DNA of 64,000 nt from UBA4582 sp047629195 (GTDB taxonomy: Bacteria; Pseudomonadota; Gammaproteobacteria; Pseudomonadales; Azotimanducaceae), in the NCBI GenBank assembly GCA_047629195.1, contig JBLHWY010000010.1, forward strand, positions 1-64,000, given 5' to 3'. The translations under genes and the position numbers were made by a program. Under the pieces are notes generated by a model that was not told the DNA's origin, ran no database searches, and saw only the letters and a list, made by a program, of their open reading frames with translations. Shown here piece after piece: positions 44,502 through 52,398 of this stretch (positions are counted from its first letter, which is position 1; every line of letters starts with the position of its first letter).

Positions 44502-44935
44502 TCAAGTTTCATATTCAAATAAGCCCGCAAATGGCGAAAATCCGGCTCAGACAAACTATCAAATAATATGGGCAAGGCAATATCGCTGGTTTTACTGTCT
44601 CTGAAATTTAGAATAACCAACCAGTCAAGCACAACAACATTTTCCACCCTGGCAAATCGGCTACGATCCTTGTTTATATACGTTAACCACCAAACCCCAT
44701 GCTGGCACTCGACCCCAATGACGGCACCTGCAGAATTCCGAAACACATGAGTGCAAAGCTCCTGTATCAGACTGATTAATAAAGCCAAGCCTATAAAGAA
44801 CGTCACCCAATAGCCAACCTCAAGCCTTAACAAGACGACAGTAGGCAAGCAATACAACGAGACAAGAAGCAAGCAGTAATACCTGGAGCATCCTAGCTCG
44901 ATGGACAATTTTCCAGTGATGAGAGGACTCCGCAT
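44441..44935 (-). CDS. YgfX/CptA-like membrane protein
   Basis: A 164-residue protein with a short polar N-terminus, two adjacent membrane helices (CLLLVSLYCLPTVVLLRL and WVTFFIGLALLISLI) and a small soluble domain, the layout of YgfX (CptA), which in E. coli is paired with YgfY/SdhE and has been described as affecting MreB and FtsZ. Assigned mainly from layout and from being 17 bases downstream of sdhE; sequence similarity is weak. Its 3' end overlaps nadB head-on. Confidence 0.75.
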   Translation of the reverse strand: MRSPLITGKLSIELGCSRYYCLLLVSLYCLPTVVLLRLEVGYWVTFFIGLALLISLIQELCTHVFRNSAGAVIGVECQHGVWWLTYINKDRSRFARVENVVVLDWLVILNFRDSKTSDIALPILFDSLSEPDFRHLRAYLNMKLDQPKVGGINIVSTSSSSMSG

Positions 44936-44952
44936 TTAGAAACTAGCCACCC

Positions 44953-45204
44953 TTATGGCTGCACCCTTTTCAGAATGAATTCGACCAGATCAGCCATGTC
45001 CTTATCCTCAGGCACGTCTTTTCTGCTAAACCACATGAGCAAATCAGGATCATCTTCTTCCAACAAATCAACAAAGGTTTGTTGTTGTCTTGGTTCTAAA
45101 TCCCGAAACACTTCATCAAAAAAAGGCTGAAGCAGTAAATCCAGCTCCAGCAACCCGCGACGACTGCGCCACCTCAAACGATTTAATTCACCCTCTCTAT
45201 CCAT
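44953..45204 (-). CDS. sdhE: FAD assembly factor SdhE
   Basis: Small protein that promotes covalent flavinylation of succinate dehydrogenase SdhA. The essential RGxxE motif is present (RRGLLELD, near the N-terminus), followed by DDPDLLMWF. About 83 residues from ATG 45204; a GTG at 45216 would add four. Forms a pair with the ygfX gene and lies next to nadB, another flavoprotein gene, as in Pseudomonas. Confidence 0.92.
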   Translation of the reverse strand: MDREGELNRLRWRSRRGLLELDLLLQPFFDEVFRDLEPRQQQTFVDLLEEDDPDLLMWFSRKDVPEDKDMADLVEFILKRVQP

Positions 45205-45561
45205 TATTATTTTCACTTCCGCACTTCGCGCTCAGTTTCATGTACTGGCCTATATTCTGGTTCATGTTATGCATCAATGCCTATTACTCCTTACCGATAT
45301 GCTGCACGCCTGTCTTGCCTAAAATAAGGCTGACAATTTTTTTTCGAAGATGCCAACCTTGCAGGACAGCAAAATGCAGTCACCCTACGGGGAAAGCCCG
45401 CATAAAAACTATGTCTATTCAGCGGTCTTGAATCTTCATTCTATTATACGTTTGGAACTAAAAATTATAACGCTTCAGTGAAAACAATATGTAAACTAAT
45501 CATTAGCAACAATAGCGCAAAGAATAAACGCAAATCGCGGCAAACAATGTAGGCATTATCT
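45205..45561. other. sdhE-ygfZ divergent intergenic region
   Basis: About 350 bases between divergent starts. AT-rich around 45420-45560, so promoters for both directions are expected, but no pair of boxes is convincing. No RNA gene, repeat or plausible small reading frame seen. Confidence 0.4.
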
Positions 45562-46497
45562 ATGAATCATGTAATCCATCTCCCTGAATACGGATTTCTT
45601 GGCATCGCAGGCAAAGATGCGATCAAGTTTTTTCAAGGCTATACAACATGCGAGCTGAATAATCTGGACAGCCAGCAGTCTGGCATCGGCGCAACCTGCA
45701 ATCTAAAGGGCCGCATGCTCGCAAGCTATCGCTTAGTATCAAATGCCAACGGCCTGCTGCTCATCCGTATGGATCGCCGCCTCGTAGAGCCAATGATCGA
45801 GTTTTTGAAGAAATACATTGTGTTCTCCAAGGCAACTCTCGAAAACCTGTCCGATCAGTATATGTGTTACGGACAAATTCGAAATACAACCAACTCGCAA
45901 CGATCTGAGGAAGGTTTGGTCTCCTGTCCCGCCGGCAAAGATCAGTGGATTGAAACGGATAAAGGCTCTGTCGTTTGCATCAACCCGGGAGCTGAGCAAG
46001 ATACCCCAAACGAACCTGAGCGTTGTGAGCTGTGGCTAGATTCGAAGCGACTATCAGAAGCTTCGCCCACGGAAACAACTTCAGATGCTGAGCTTTGGCA
46101 TCATGCCGAGATCGAACAAGGTCTTGCGTGGGTCACCGCAGAAACCTCTGAAGAGTATATTCCACAAATGTTTAACTACGACAAAATCAATGCGATCAAC
46201 TTTGAGAAGGGATGTTACCTCGGGCAAGAGATTGTCGCCCGCATGCAGTATCGTGGCGCCGTAAAAAAGAAATTGCACCGTGCCAGCATAACAGGCAAGC
46301 ATCTTATCGGAGAGAACATACTTGATTCAAATGGACGCGCTGTCGGCACAATTGTTTCGAATTCGAACACGCTGATTCTAGCGGTCATACAGACCCAGTC
46401 TAAGACCAAAGATCAATCTCTCGATGATGACTTACCCAAAGATGTCGAACTAAAACTCGCAAACGGAGACAACATCTCGCTTAGCGCGGTTGGCTAG
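45562..46497 (+). CDS. ygfZ: Folate-binding tRNA-modifying/Fe-S maintenance protein YgfZ
   Basis: Tetrahydrofolate-dependent protein that helps maintain certain Fe-S enzymes such as MiaB. Homologous to the T-protein of glycine cleavage. The family signature KGCYLGQE, with its essential cysteine, is at about residues 215-222, and the N-terminal part has the FFQGYTTCELN segment. 311 residues (E. coli 326). Divergent from sdhE. Confidence 0.94.
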   Translation: MNHVIHLPEYGFLGIAGKDAIKFFQGYTTCELNNLDSQQSGIGATCNLKGRMLASYRLVSNANGLLLIRMDRRLVEPMIEFLKKYIVFSKATLENLSDQYMCYGQIRNTTNSQRSEEGLVSCPAGKDQWIETDKGSVVCINPGAEQDTPNEPERCELWLDSKRLSEASPTETTSDAELWHHAEIEQGLAWVTAETSEEYIPQMFNYDKINAINFEKGCYLGQEIVARMQYRGAVKKKLHRASITGKHLIGENILDSNGRAVGTIVSNSNTLILAVIQTQSKTKDQSLDDDLPKDVELKLANGDNISLSAVG

Positions 46498-46556
46498 TTA
46501 TCGTCCAAAAGCCAAGCCGTGCTTTATGCATTACCTTTTGCATCACTTTTGCGTTG

Positions 46557-46584
46557 CTGAACTATCAATACTGAACTATAAATA
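46557..46584 (+). repeat. 14-bp tandem duplication upstream of the HDOD gene
   Basis: Two adjacent 14-base units (46557-46570, 46571-46584) of the type ctgaactat(c/a)aata, with two mismatches at most, in the 126-base gap after ygfZ. Confidence 0.65.
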
Positions 46585-46623
46585 ATGAGTGACTCGTAAC
46601 TATTATTGAAGGTTCTAGCCCCT

Positions 46624-47451
46624 ATGCAGCCAGCGCTCATTGATATCAAAAAAGAAATTGTGTCTGCCATTCAGAATGATGACCTGGTACTCCCCACCAT
46701 GCCCGAGGTTGCCATCAGGCTACGTGAAGCAGCAGAGGATGAGAATGCCGACGCAGCAAGCATTGCTGCTGTGATTGGCAGCGACGCAGCCCTATCAGCA
46801 AGGATTATTAAAGTAGCCAATAGCCCTTTAGTGAGGGGAGTTCAAACCGTCCAAGACCTCCAGATGGCAATCAGTAGAATGGGAATTGCCTACACAGCCA
46901 ACCTAGCTACAGGCATTGCGATGGAACAATTGTTTCAGGCAACTTCCGACGCAGTAGATCAACGTATGCGAGAAACATGGGAACACAGCACGGAGGTCGC
47001 AAGCTTATCTCACGTGTTATGTGCGCACTTTACAGATTTAAGTCCCGATAAGGCCGCACTTGCAGGCTTGATTCATGAGATTGGCGTTCTGCCTATTCTG
47101 GCGTGGGCAGATGATCAAGACTGGGACCCAAGGCTAATAGAGTCAGTATGCAAAGAGCTGCACCCTGAACTCGGCTGCATGATTCTGGAGGCCTGGGATT
47201 TTCCAAAGGAATTGACGAATGTGCCTCTAAGCTACACAGAATTCACCCGCGTTTCAAAAGCAGCTGACTATGTCGATATTGTAATGGTTGCTAATCTACA
47301 CTCACATTCAGGTACTGAGCATCCGTTCGCAAAAATGGATTGGACTGGTGTTCACGCATTCGACAATCTGGGCATGAACGTCGATATCATTTTTGCTGAA
47401 AACGAAGAACTCAGCAATGAGGTCTCAGCGGCAAAGAATATCCTGAACTAA
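46624..47451 (+). CDS. HDOD domain protein
   Basis: A stand-alone HDOD domain (residues about 15-215, with LPTMPEVAIRL, SDAALSARIIKVANSP and AGLIHEIGVLPI), a domain related to HD phosphohydrolases but without hydrolase activity, found in bacterial signalling proteins. The remaining 60 residues are unremarkable. ATG 46624 follows GAAGG by nine bases; TTG 46606 is an upstream alternative. In Pseudomonas a comparable gene lies near ygfZ. Specific function unknown. Confidence 0.88.
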   Translation: MQPALIDIKKEIVSAIQNDDLVLPTMPEVAIRLREAAEDENADAASIAAVIGSDAALSARIIKVANSPLVRGVQTVQDLQMAISRMGIAYTANLATGIAMEQLFQATSDAVDQRMRETWEHSTEVASLSHVLCAHFTDLSPDKAALAGLIHEIGVLPILAWADDQDWDPRLIESVCKELHPELGCMILEAWDFPKELTNVPLSYTEFTRVSKAADYVDIVMVANLHSHSGTEHPFAKMDWTGVHAFDNLGMNVDIIFAENEELSNEVSAAKNILN

Positions 47452-47459
47452 AACCCGGT

Positions 47460-48173
47460 TTAGCGCTCGGCTACAGACCAAGAGATTGGTCCCTGCTCAG
47501 TTTGAACAAGATACTCGTTACATTGCGAGAAGTGCCTGCAACCCGCGAACCCTCGATAGGCAGAGAGCGGCGAGGGGTGTGGCGCAGTCAAAACCAAATG
47601 CTTCGATCGATCGATCCACGCGCCCTTCTTTTGTGCATAGCTACCCCACAACATAAAGACACAATGCTCTCTTTCATTCGACACCACTTCGATAACTTTA
47701 TCGGTAAATTGCTCCCAGCCTTTACCTTGATGCGAAGCCGCCTTGGCCCGCTCCACTGTCAGCACACTATTTAGCAGCAACACACCCTGCTTAGCCCAAC
47801 CATCTAAACAGCCTGATGAAAAATCATCCTGGGGTAATTGTAGGTCGGATTGAATTTCTTTATATATGTTCTGCAGTGATGGCGGCGTTTTGACTCCAGG
47901 ACTGACAGAAAAGCATAACCCGTGTGCCTGTTTATCTCCGTGGTATGGATCCTGCCCGAGGATAACAACTTTTACCCGTTCTAAAGGTGCAGCATTCAAC
48001 GCGCAAAAGTACTGATGCCTGCTGGGAAATATGATCTTTCCTTGCTCTCTTTTGGACAACAGGAATGTCCTGAGTGATTGCATGTAAGGTGCCTCAAATT
48101 CAGCCGCAAGATGTGATCGCCAGCTCTCGTCTAGTTGGCCTCCCACGCTGTTTAAGGTATCTTGTTCGTTCAT
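47460..48173 (-). CDS. ung: Uracil-DNA glycosylase
   Basis: Family 1 enzyme that removes uracil from DNA. Catalytic Asp75 in GQDPYHGD, NSVLTV substrate region, and the Leu/His loop HPSPLSAYRG (His199). 237 residues, standard. Convergent with the HDOD gene, 8 bases between stops. Confidence 0.97.
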   Translation of the reverse strand: MNEQDTLNSVGGQLDESWRSHLAAEFEAPYMQSLRTFLLSKREQGKIIFPSRHQYFCALNAAPLERVKVVILGQDPYHGDKQAHGLCFSVSPGVKTPPSLQNIYKEIQSDLQLPQDDFSSGCLDGWAKQGVLLLNSVLTVERAKAASHQGKGWEQFTDKVIEVVSNEREHCVFMLWGSYAQKKGAWIDRSKHLVLTAPHPSPLSAYRGFAGCRHFSQCNEYLVQTEQGPISWSVAER

Positions 48174-48291
48174 ACATCCTGAACTCTAAATTGAGATTAC
48201 AGTATATGTTGTCTGATTACAGATGCATCATTTTCAATCTCAATATTAAAAACAGTAACAAAAATAAAAACAACAAGAGGCAATTAGCGCT

Positions 48292-49560
48292 ATGTCCAAA
48301 ATATTTAGACCGGCCTCTCTGACTCTATCCTTATTTTTTTTAGCTTGCAGTGCAGTTGACTTAATGGCCGTCCCATCACTAAAACTCAGCCCCTTACCGC
48401 TTACTGTTGAGGAACTTCGTTTCGAGAAGTTTCAAAATGCGCACCCTGACGTCGCAAATCGTTATTCAGACATAGTAGGTCGCACTAAGGACGCACTAAG
48501 CAAAGCAACGGATTTCTCTGTTTTGAATCAAACTCTCAGTGAAGCTGGGCAAGAACTCTGGGAAGCGGCCAAGCGAACTGTTGCAGTTGAGAAAGACCTC
48601 GATGACCGCAGCCTATACTGGTCTCGCCTTGCACTCACAGCACACCTGCGCAGTTCTTACTTTGCTTTGCATTTGAGTTCAGCGCAGAGAATCGATCTTA
48701 TTGAGACGCTGGAGAACAGTTCACGGGGAAGGCTAAGCATTGCTTATTCAGCAGGAACAAATTCAACAGGAACAAATTCAACAGGAACTATGAAAAAGAT
48801 TCTGCTTACTGGGTTTGACCCATTTTTGTTGGATAGCAATATAGATCAAAGCAATCCCTCAGGCGTCGTCGCGCTAAACTTGGATGGGAAAATTCTGACG
48901 TACCAACGTACTAAAGCACAGATTCAGACGGTTATCTTTCCCGTTCGATTTGAAGACTTCGATGCAGGAGAGCTGGAATCACTACTAGAACCCTTAATAA
49001 GGAGAAATCAAATCGATATGGTTGTTACTGTATCTATGGGACGAACTGATTTTGACCTTGAGCACTTTCCTGGCAGACGAAGGAGCAGTAGTGCGCCTGA
49101 CAATTTAAATATTCACTCTGGCGGCACTGAAAAGCAGCCAAGAATCCCATTGCTTGAGGGCTCCCCGATTGAAGGTGCCGAGTTTGTAGAATTCAGCCTG
49201 CCTTACCGAGCCATGCGCCAGGTCATGCTTGATGCTCAACAGGACGCAAGCGAGGAAGAAGGCAGGTTCGCCTACCCTTATCTCATCAACGATAATCGTA
49301 CCATCACAACCCTTGATGGAACGCTCAAAGCAGAGACTCTGGCAGAACTTAAAGATGCCACAGCAGTCCGTGGCAGTGGCGGAGGCTATCTTTCGAACGA
49401 AATTTCTTATCGTAGCGTACGTCTCGCGCGGAAATATCACCCTCACATTCCGACCGGACATATTCATACACCTCGCATTGAAAGCTACGACGCTCGTAAA
49501 CTGGCAATCATATCTGATCAGGTAACTGAGATGCTTAGATATTCAATCATTGAGCTTTGA
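48292..49560 (+). CDS. Exported pyroglutamyl-peptidase-like protein with Ser at the catalytic Cys position
   Basis: 422 residues. Residues 1-28 look like a signal peptide (basic start, hydrophobic core LTLSLFFLACS). Residues 30-150 are a helical domain I do not recognise. After a linker of two GTNST repeats (155-166) a C15 pyroglutamyl-peptidase-like domain begins at Met167 with KKILLTGFDPF and NPSG. Compared with known enzymes, the catalytic Glu (E257, DLEHFPGR) and His (H392, GHIHTP) are kept, but the nucleophile Cys is Ser368 (YLSNEIS). ATG 48790, preceded by CAGGAA, could also start a free 256-residue domain. Coupled to the Nramp gene by a TTGA overlap. Activity cannot be judged from sequence. 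Confidence 0.82.
   Translation: MSKIFRPASLTLSLFFLACSAVDLMAVPSLKLSPLPLTVEELRFEKFQNAHPDVANRYSDIVGRTKDALSKATDFSVLNQTLSEAGQELWEAAKRTVAVEKDLDDRSLYWSRLALTAHLRSSYFALHLSSAQRIDLIETLENSSRGRLSIAYSAGTNSTGTNSTGTMKKILLTGFDPFLLDSNIDQSNPSGVVALNLDGKILTYQRTKAQIQTVIFPVRFEDFDAGELESLLEPLIRRNQIDMVVTVSMGRTDFDLEHFPGRRRSSSAPDNLNIHSGGTEKQPRIPLLEGSPIEGAEFVEFSLPYRAMRQVMLDAQQDASEEEGRFAYPYLINDNRTITTLDGTLKAETLAELKDATAVRGSGGGYLSNEISYRSVRLARKYHPHIPTGHIHTPRIESYDARKLAIISDQVTEMLRYSIIEL
48756..48785 (+). repeat. 15-bp perfect tandem repeat in the linker of the peptidase-like gene
   Basis: Unit aacaaattcaacagg occurs twice in a row (48756-48770, 48771-48785), flanked by partial copies (gcagg before, aact after). It encodes GTNST repeats and does not shift the frame. 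Each copy ends in CAGG plus AA, Shine-Dalgarno-like, just before the internal ATG at 48790. Confidence 0.85.
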
Positions 49561-50768
49561 AAGACCTTCGGATAAATCGGTTCGGACCTGGACTTCTTGT
49601 CACGGCAGCTTTCGTGGGCCCAGGCACCGTTACGACAGCGAGTCTTGCTGGCGCCAACTATGGTTTCGCACTAGTCTGGGCACTCATCTTCTCTATTCTC
49701 ACGACAATCCTTTTACAAAATATGGCAGCGAGGCTTGGTATCGTTTCCAAATCAGGCATTGCCGAAGCCATTCGTCATAGCATTTCAAACCCCGTTGCAC
49801 GATTTGCCGCAATTGTGCTGATCATATCTGGCATCGGGATAGGCAATGCAGCATATCAGGGTGGCAATATACTCGGCGCAGCGGTTGCGGGAGCCATTGT
49901 CCTTGACGTCCCTACCACCACGCTTTCCCTTAGCATTGCACTGATTGCTTTTGCTTTGTTGATGACGGGTCGTTATCAGCTAATTGAAAAGTGTTTGATT
50001 GCGCTGGTATTAGCAATGAGTGTCGTTTTTGTGGCTTCCATTATGGTTTATCCACCTGATATCAAAGCGATGCTGAAAGGATTTATCCCTTCAGACCTAT
50101 CTGAGTCGAGTTCGTTAATGGCTATCGCACTGATTGGAACAACCGTCGTACCCTACAATCTATTTCTTCATGCAAAGTCAGCACAGCAAAAATGGTCAGG
50201 CCTGGATACAGATCAAGCCCTGCATGAGGCCAAGTGGGATACTGGATTGTCGATTGGCTTGGGCGGCCTGGTCACGCTCGCAATTATGAGTACCGCAATG
50301 TCTGCTTTTTTTAATACTCAGGCGGAGATCAACACAGCCACTATTGGTATTCAATTAGAACCGCTACTAGGCGCTCGAGCCAAATACTTTTTTGCCTGTG
50401 GATTAATGGCCGCTGGTCTCACAAGCGCGATTACTGCGCCTCTGGCAGCTGCTTATGCTGTTACCGGCGCACTCGGATGGAACGGAAATCTCAACTCGAC
50501 AAAGTTCAGATTGTGTTGGGTATTCGTCTTGGTAGCCGGCACCTTAGTTGCTTACTCTGAAACTAAGCCGCTAACAGCCATACTATTCGCACAAGCCGCA
50601 AATGGATTAATTCTACCCTTTATAGCGATTTCGCTACTATGGGTCATGAACAGCGAAAAGATCATGGGCCGATACCGAAATCGACCCATAGAAAACATGT
50701 TAGCGGTGATCGCCGTGACCGTGACCTTAGCGCTCGGCGCCTACAAGCTCTACTCTCTTATGAACTGA
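49557..50768 (+). CDS. Nramp-family metal transporter with non-canonical binding motifs
   Basis: Multi-pass inner-membrane transporter of 403 residues with about 11 hydrophobic segments. Canonical Nramp/MntH has DPGN in helix 1 and MPH(N) in helix 6, which bind Mn or Fe. Here these are GPGT (residues 21-24) and VPYN (198-201): the metal-binding Asp, Asn and Met are all replaced. The rest of the helix 1 region (GPGLLVTAAF, AGANYGFALVW) and helix 6 end (NLFLHAKS) remain Nramp-like. TTG 49557 overlaps the stop of the peptidase-like gene. Substrate is open; it may not be Mn2+. Confidence 0.88.
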   Translation: MKDLRINRFGPGLLVTAAFVGPGTVTTASLAGANYGFALVWALIFSILTTILLQNMAARLGIVSKSGIAEAIRHSISNPVARFAAIVLIISGIGIGNAAYQGGNILGAAVAGAIVLDVPTTTLSLSIALIAFALLMTGRYQLIEKCLIALVLAMSVVFVASIMVYPPDIKAMLKGFIPSDLSESSSLMAIALIGTTVVPYNLFLHAKSAQQKWSGLDTDQALHEAKWDTGLSIGLGGLVTLAIMSTAMSAFFNTQAEINTATIGIQLEPLLGARAKYFFACGLMAAGLTSAITAPLAAAYAVTGALGWNGNLNSTKFRLCWVFVLVAGTLVAYSETKPLTAILFAQAANGLILPFIAISLLWVMNSEKIMGRYRNRPIENMLAVIAVTVTLALGAYKLYSLMN

Positions 50769-50794
50769 TGGGCTAACGAACTAATAGGCTAACA
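50763..50794 (+). repeat. 16-bp imperfect tandem duplication after the Nramp gene
   Basis: Two 16-base units (50763-50778, 50779-50794) with 13 of 16 bases alike fill the gap between the Nramp stop and the end of lysS. Confidence 0.6.
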
Positions 50795-50796
50795 AG

Positions 50797-52296
50797 CTAT
50801 TTTTTTGGTCGCATATGAGGAAACAAAACGACATCTCGAATCGAAGGTGAGTCGGTCAGTAACATGACTAACCTATCAATACCAATACCTTCGCCCGCTG
50901 TAGGTGGAAGACCGTATTCCAACGCAGTGACATAATCAGCGTCATAGTGCATTGCTTCATCATCGCCAGCATCTTTGGCTGCAACTTGCATTCGAAAACG
51001 CTCAGCCTGATCCTCCGCATCATTCAACTCAGAAAAACCGTTAGCGATCTCCTGCCCCATACAAAACAGTTCGAATCGGTCAGTCAATTCTGGATTATCA
51101 TCATTACGACGCGCTAGCGGAGACACTTCAGTTGGGTGTTGGGTTATGAACAATGGCTGAGTGATTTTATCTTCAACCGTAGCCTCGAAGATTTCCATTA
51201 TCACTTTGCCCAGACCCCAACTGTCATCGGCTTCAACACCTACGGTCTTGGCTAGCGTCTTTGCCGCAGCCATATCAGATAGCTGATCAGGTGTAATAGA
51301 GGGATTGAATTCAAGTACAGCTTCAGCCATGGTCATTCTCGCGAACGGCTGACCAAAATCTATTTCGGTATTTTGATAGTTAAAAGTTGGCTTCCCATTC
51401 GCAGCAACAGCTGTTTGCCGAAATAACTCTTCCGTCAAATCCATCAGATCATTGAAATCTGCATAGGCCCAGTAAAACTCAAGCATTGTAAATTCTGGGC
51501 TATGCTTCGTTGACATACCCTCATTTCGAAAATTTCTGTTGATCTCAAAAACACGCTCGAAACCGCCAACAACCAGACGTTTGAGATTCAACTCAGGCGC
51601 TACACGCAGAAACATATCAACGTCGAGCGCGTTGTAGTGCGTCACAAAAGGGGCTGCTGTTGCGCCTCCAGGGGTGGATTGCATCATGGGAGTTTCCACT
51701 TCCATAAAGTCATGCTTATTGAAGTAATCACGAATCGTACTAACAATTTTAGTACGTTTCCGAAAGACTTCACGGGTATCATCGTTAACCATCAGGTCTA
51801 AATACCGCTGGCGATACTTTGTTTCTGTATCGGTCAAACCCGCATGTTTCTCTGGCAACGGTCTTAGAGATTTCGTCAACAATCGGAGTTCTGTCGCGTG
51901 TACAGACAGCTCCCCTTTATTGGTCTTCATCATGTAACCCGAGATACCAACGATGTCACCAATATCCCATTTGTTAAAATCGGCGTAGCTGTCCTCACCG
52001 ACATCACTCTGACGAATATAGGCTTGGATTCTGCCCGTTCGGTCTTGAATAGTGACAAAACTTGCCTTACCCATTGCACGACGCAGCATAATTCTTCCGG
52101 CCACAACCGTGTCGGATTTGTTTTCTGCGAGGTCTTCTTTTGACTGCTCGCCATGCTCAGCATGTAGTTCGCCGGCAGTATGTTTACGTCTAAAATCATT
52201 CGGAAAGGCGTTACCCCGCTCTCTGAGTTCAGCTAACTTTGCTTTACGTTGAGCGATAATATCACTCTCTTCCTGAACCTGATTTTCGTCGCTCAT
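50797..52296 (-). CDS. lysS: Lysyl-tRNA synthetase, class II
   Basis: Charges tRNA-Lys. N-terminal OB-fold anticodon-binding domain (VAGRIMLRRAMGKASFVTIQD), class II motif 1 (FLMVETPMMQ region, here DFMEVETPMM), motif 2 (FRNEGMSTKHSPEFTMLEFY read as two parts) and motif 3 (GIGIDRLVML). 499 residues (E. coli 505). Located next to prfB as in E. coli and Pseudomonas, 102 bases downstream of it. Confidence 0.97.
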   Translation of the reverse strand: MSDENQVQEESDIIAQRKAKLAELRERGNAFPNDFRRKHTAGELHAEHGEQSKEDLAENKSDTVVAGRIMLRRAMGKASFVTIQDRTGRIQAYIRQSDVGEDSYADFNKWDIGDIVGISGYMMKTNKGELSVHATELRLLTKSLRPLPEKHAGLTDTETKYRQRYLDLMVNDDTREVFRKRTKIVSTIRDYFNKHDFMEVETPMMQSTPGGATAAPFVTHYNALDVDMFLRVAPELNLKRLVVGGFERVFEINRNFRNEGMSTKHSPEFTMLEFYWAYADFNDLMDLTEELFRQTAVAANGKPTFNYQNTEIDFGQPFARMTMAEAVLEFNPSITPDQLSDMAAAKTLAKTVGVEADDSWGLGKVIMEIFEATVEDKITQPLFITQHPTEVSPLARRNDDNPELTDRFELFCMGQEIANGFSELNDAEDQAERFRMQVAAKDAGDDEAMHYDADYVTALEYGLPPTAGEGIGIDRLVMLLTDSPSIRDVVLFPHMRPKK

Positions 52297-52398
52297 GTGC
52301 TTCTCTTTGGTTGCCTTTCTTTGTTGTTTATTTGTTAATGGATTTGCTGATAAGTTTAATCATGGAATTATCGATGTGGCAACGGCTTAAGGGTAGCG

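Noticed and set aside
45090..45431. Plus-strand frame of 113 residues across sdhE and its promoter gap
   Set aside because: Antisense to sdhE in part, no start signal, low-complexity composition.
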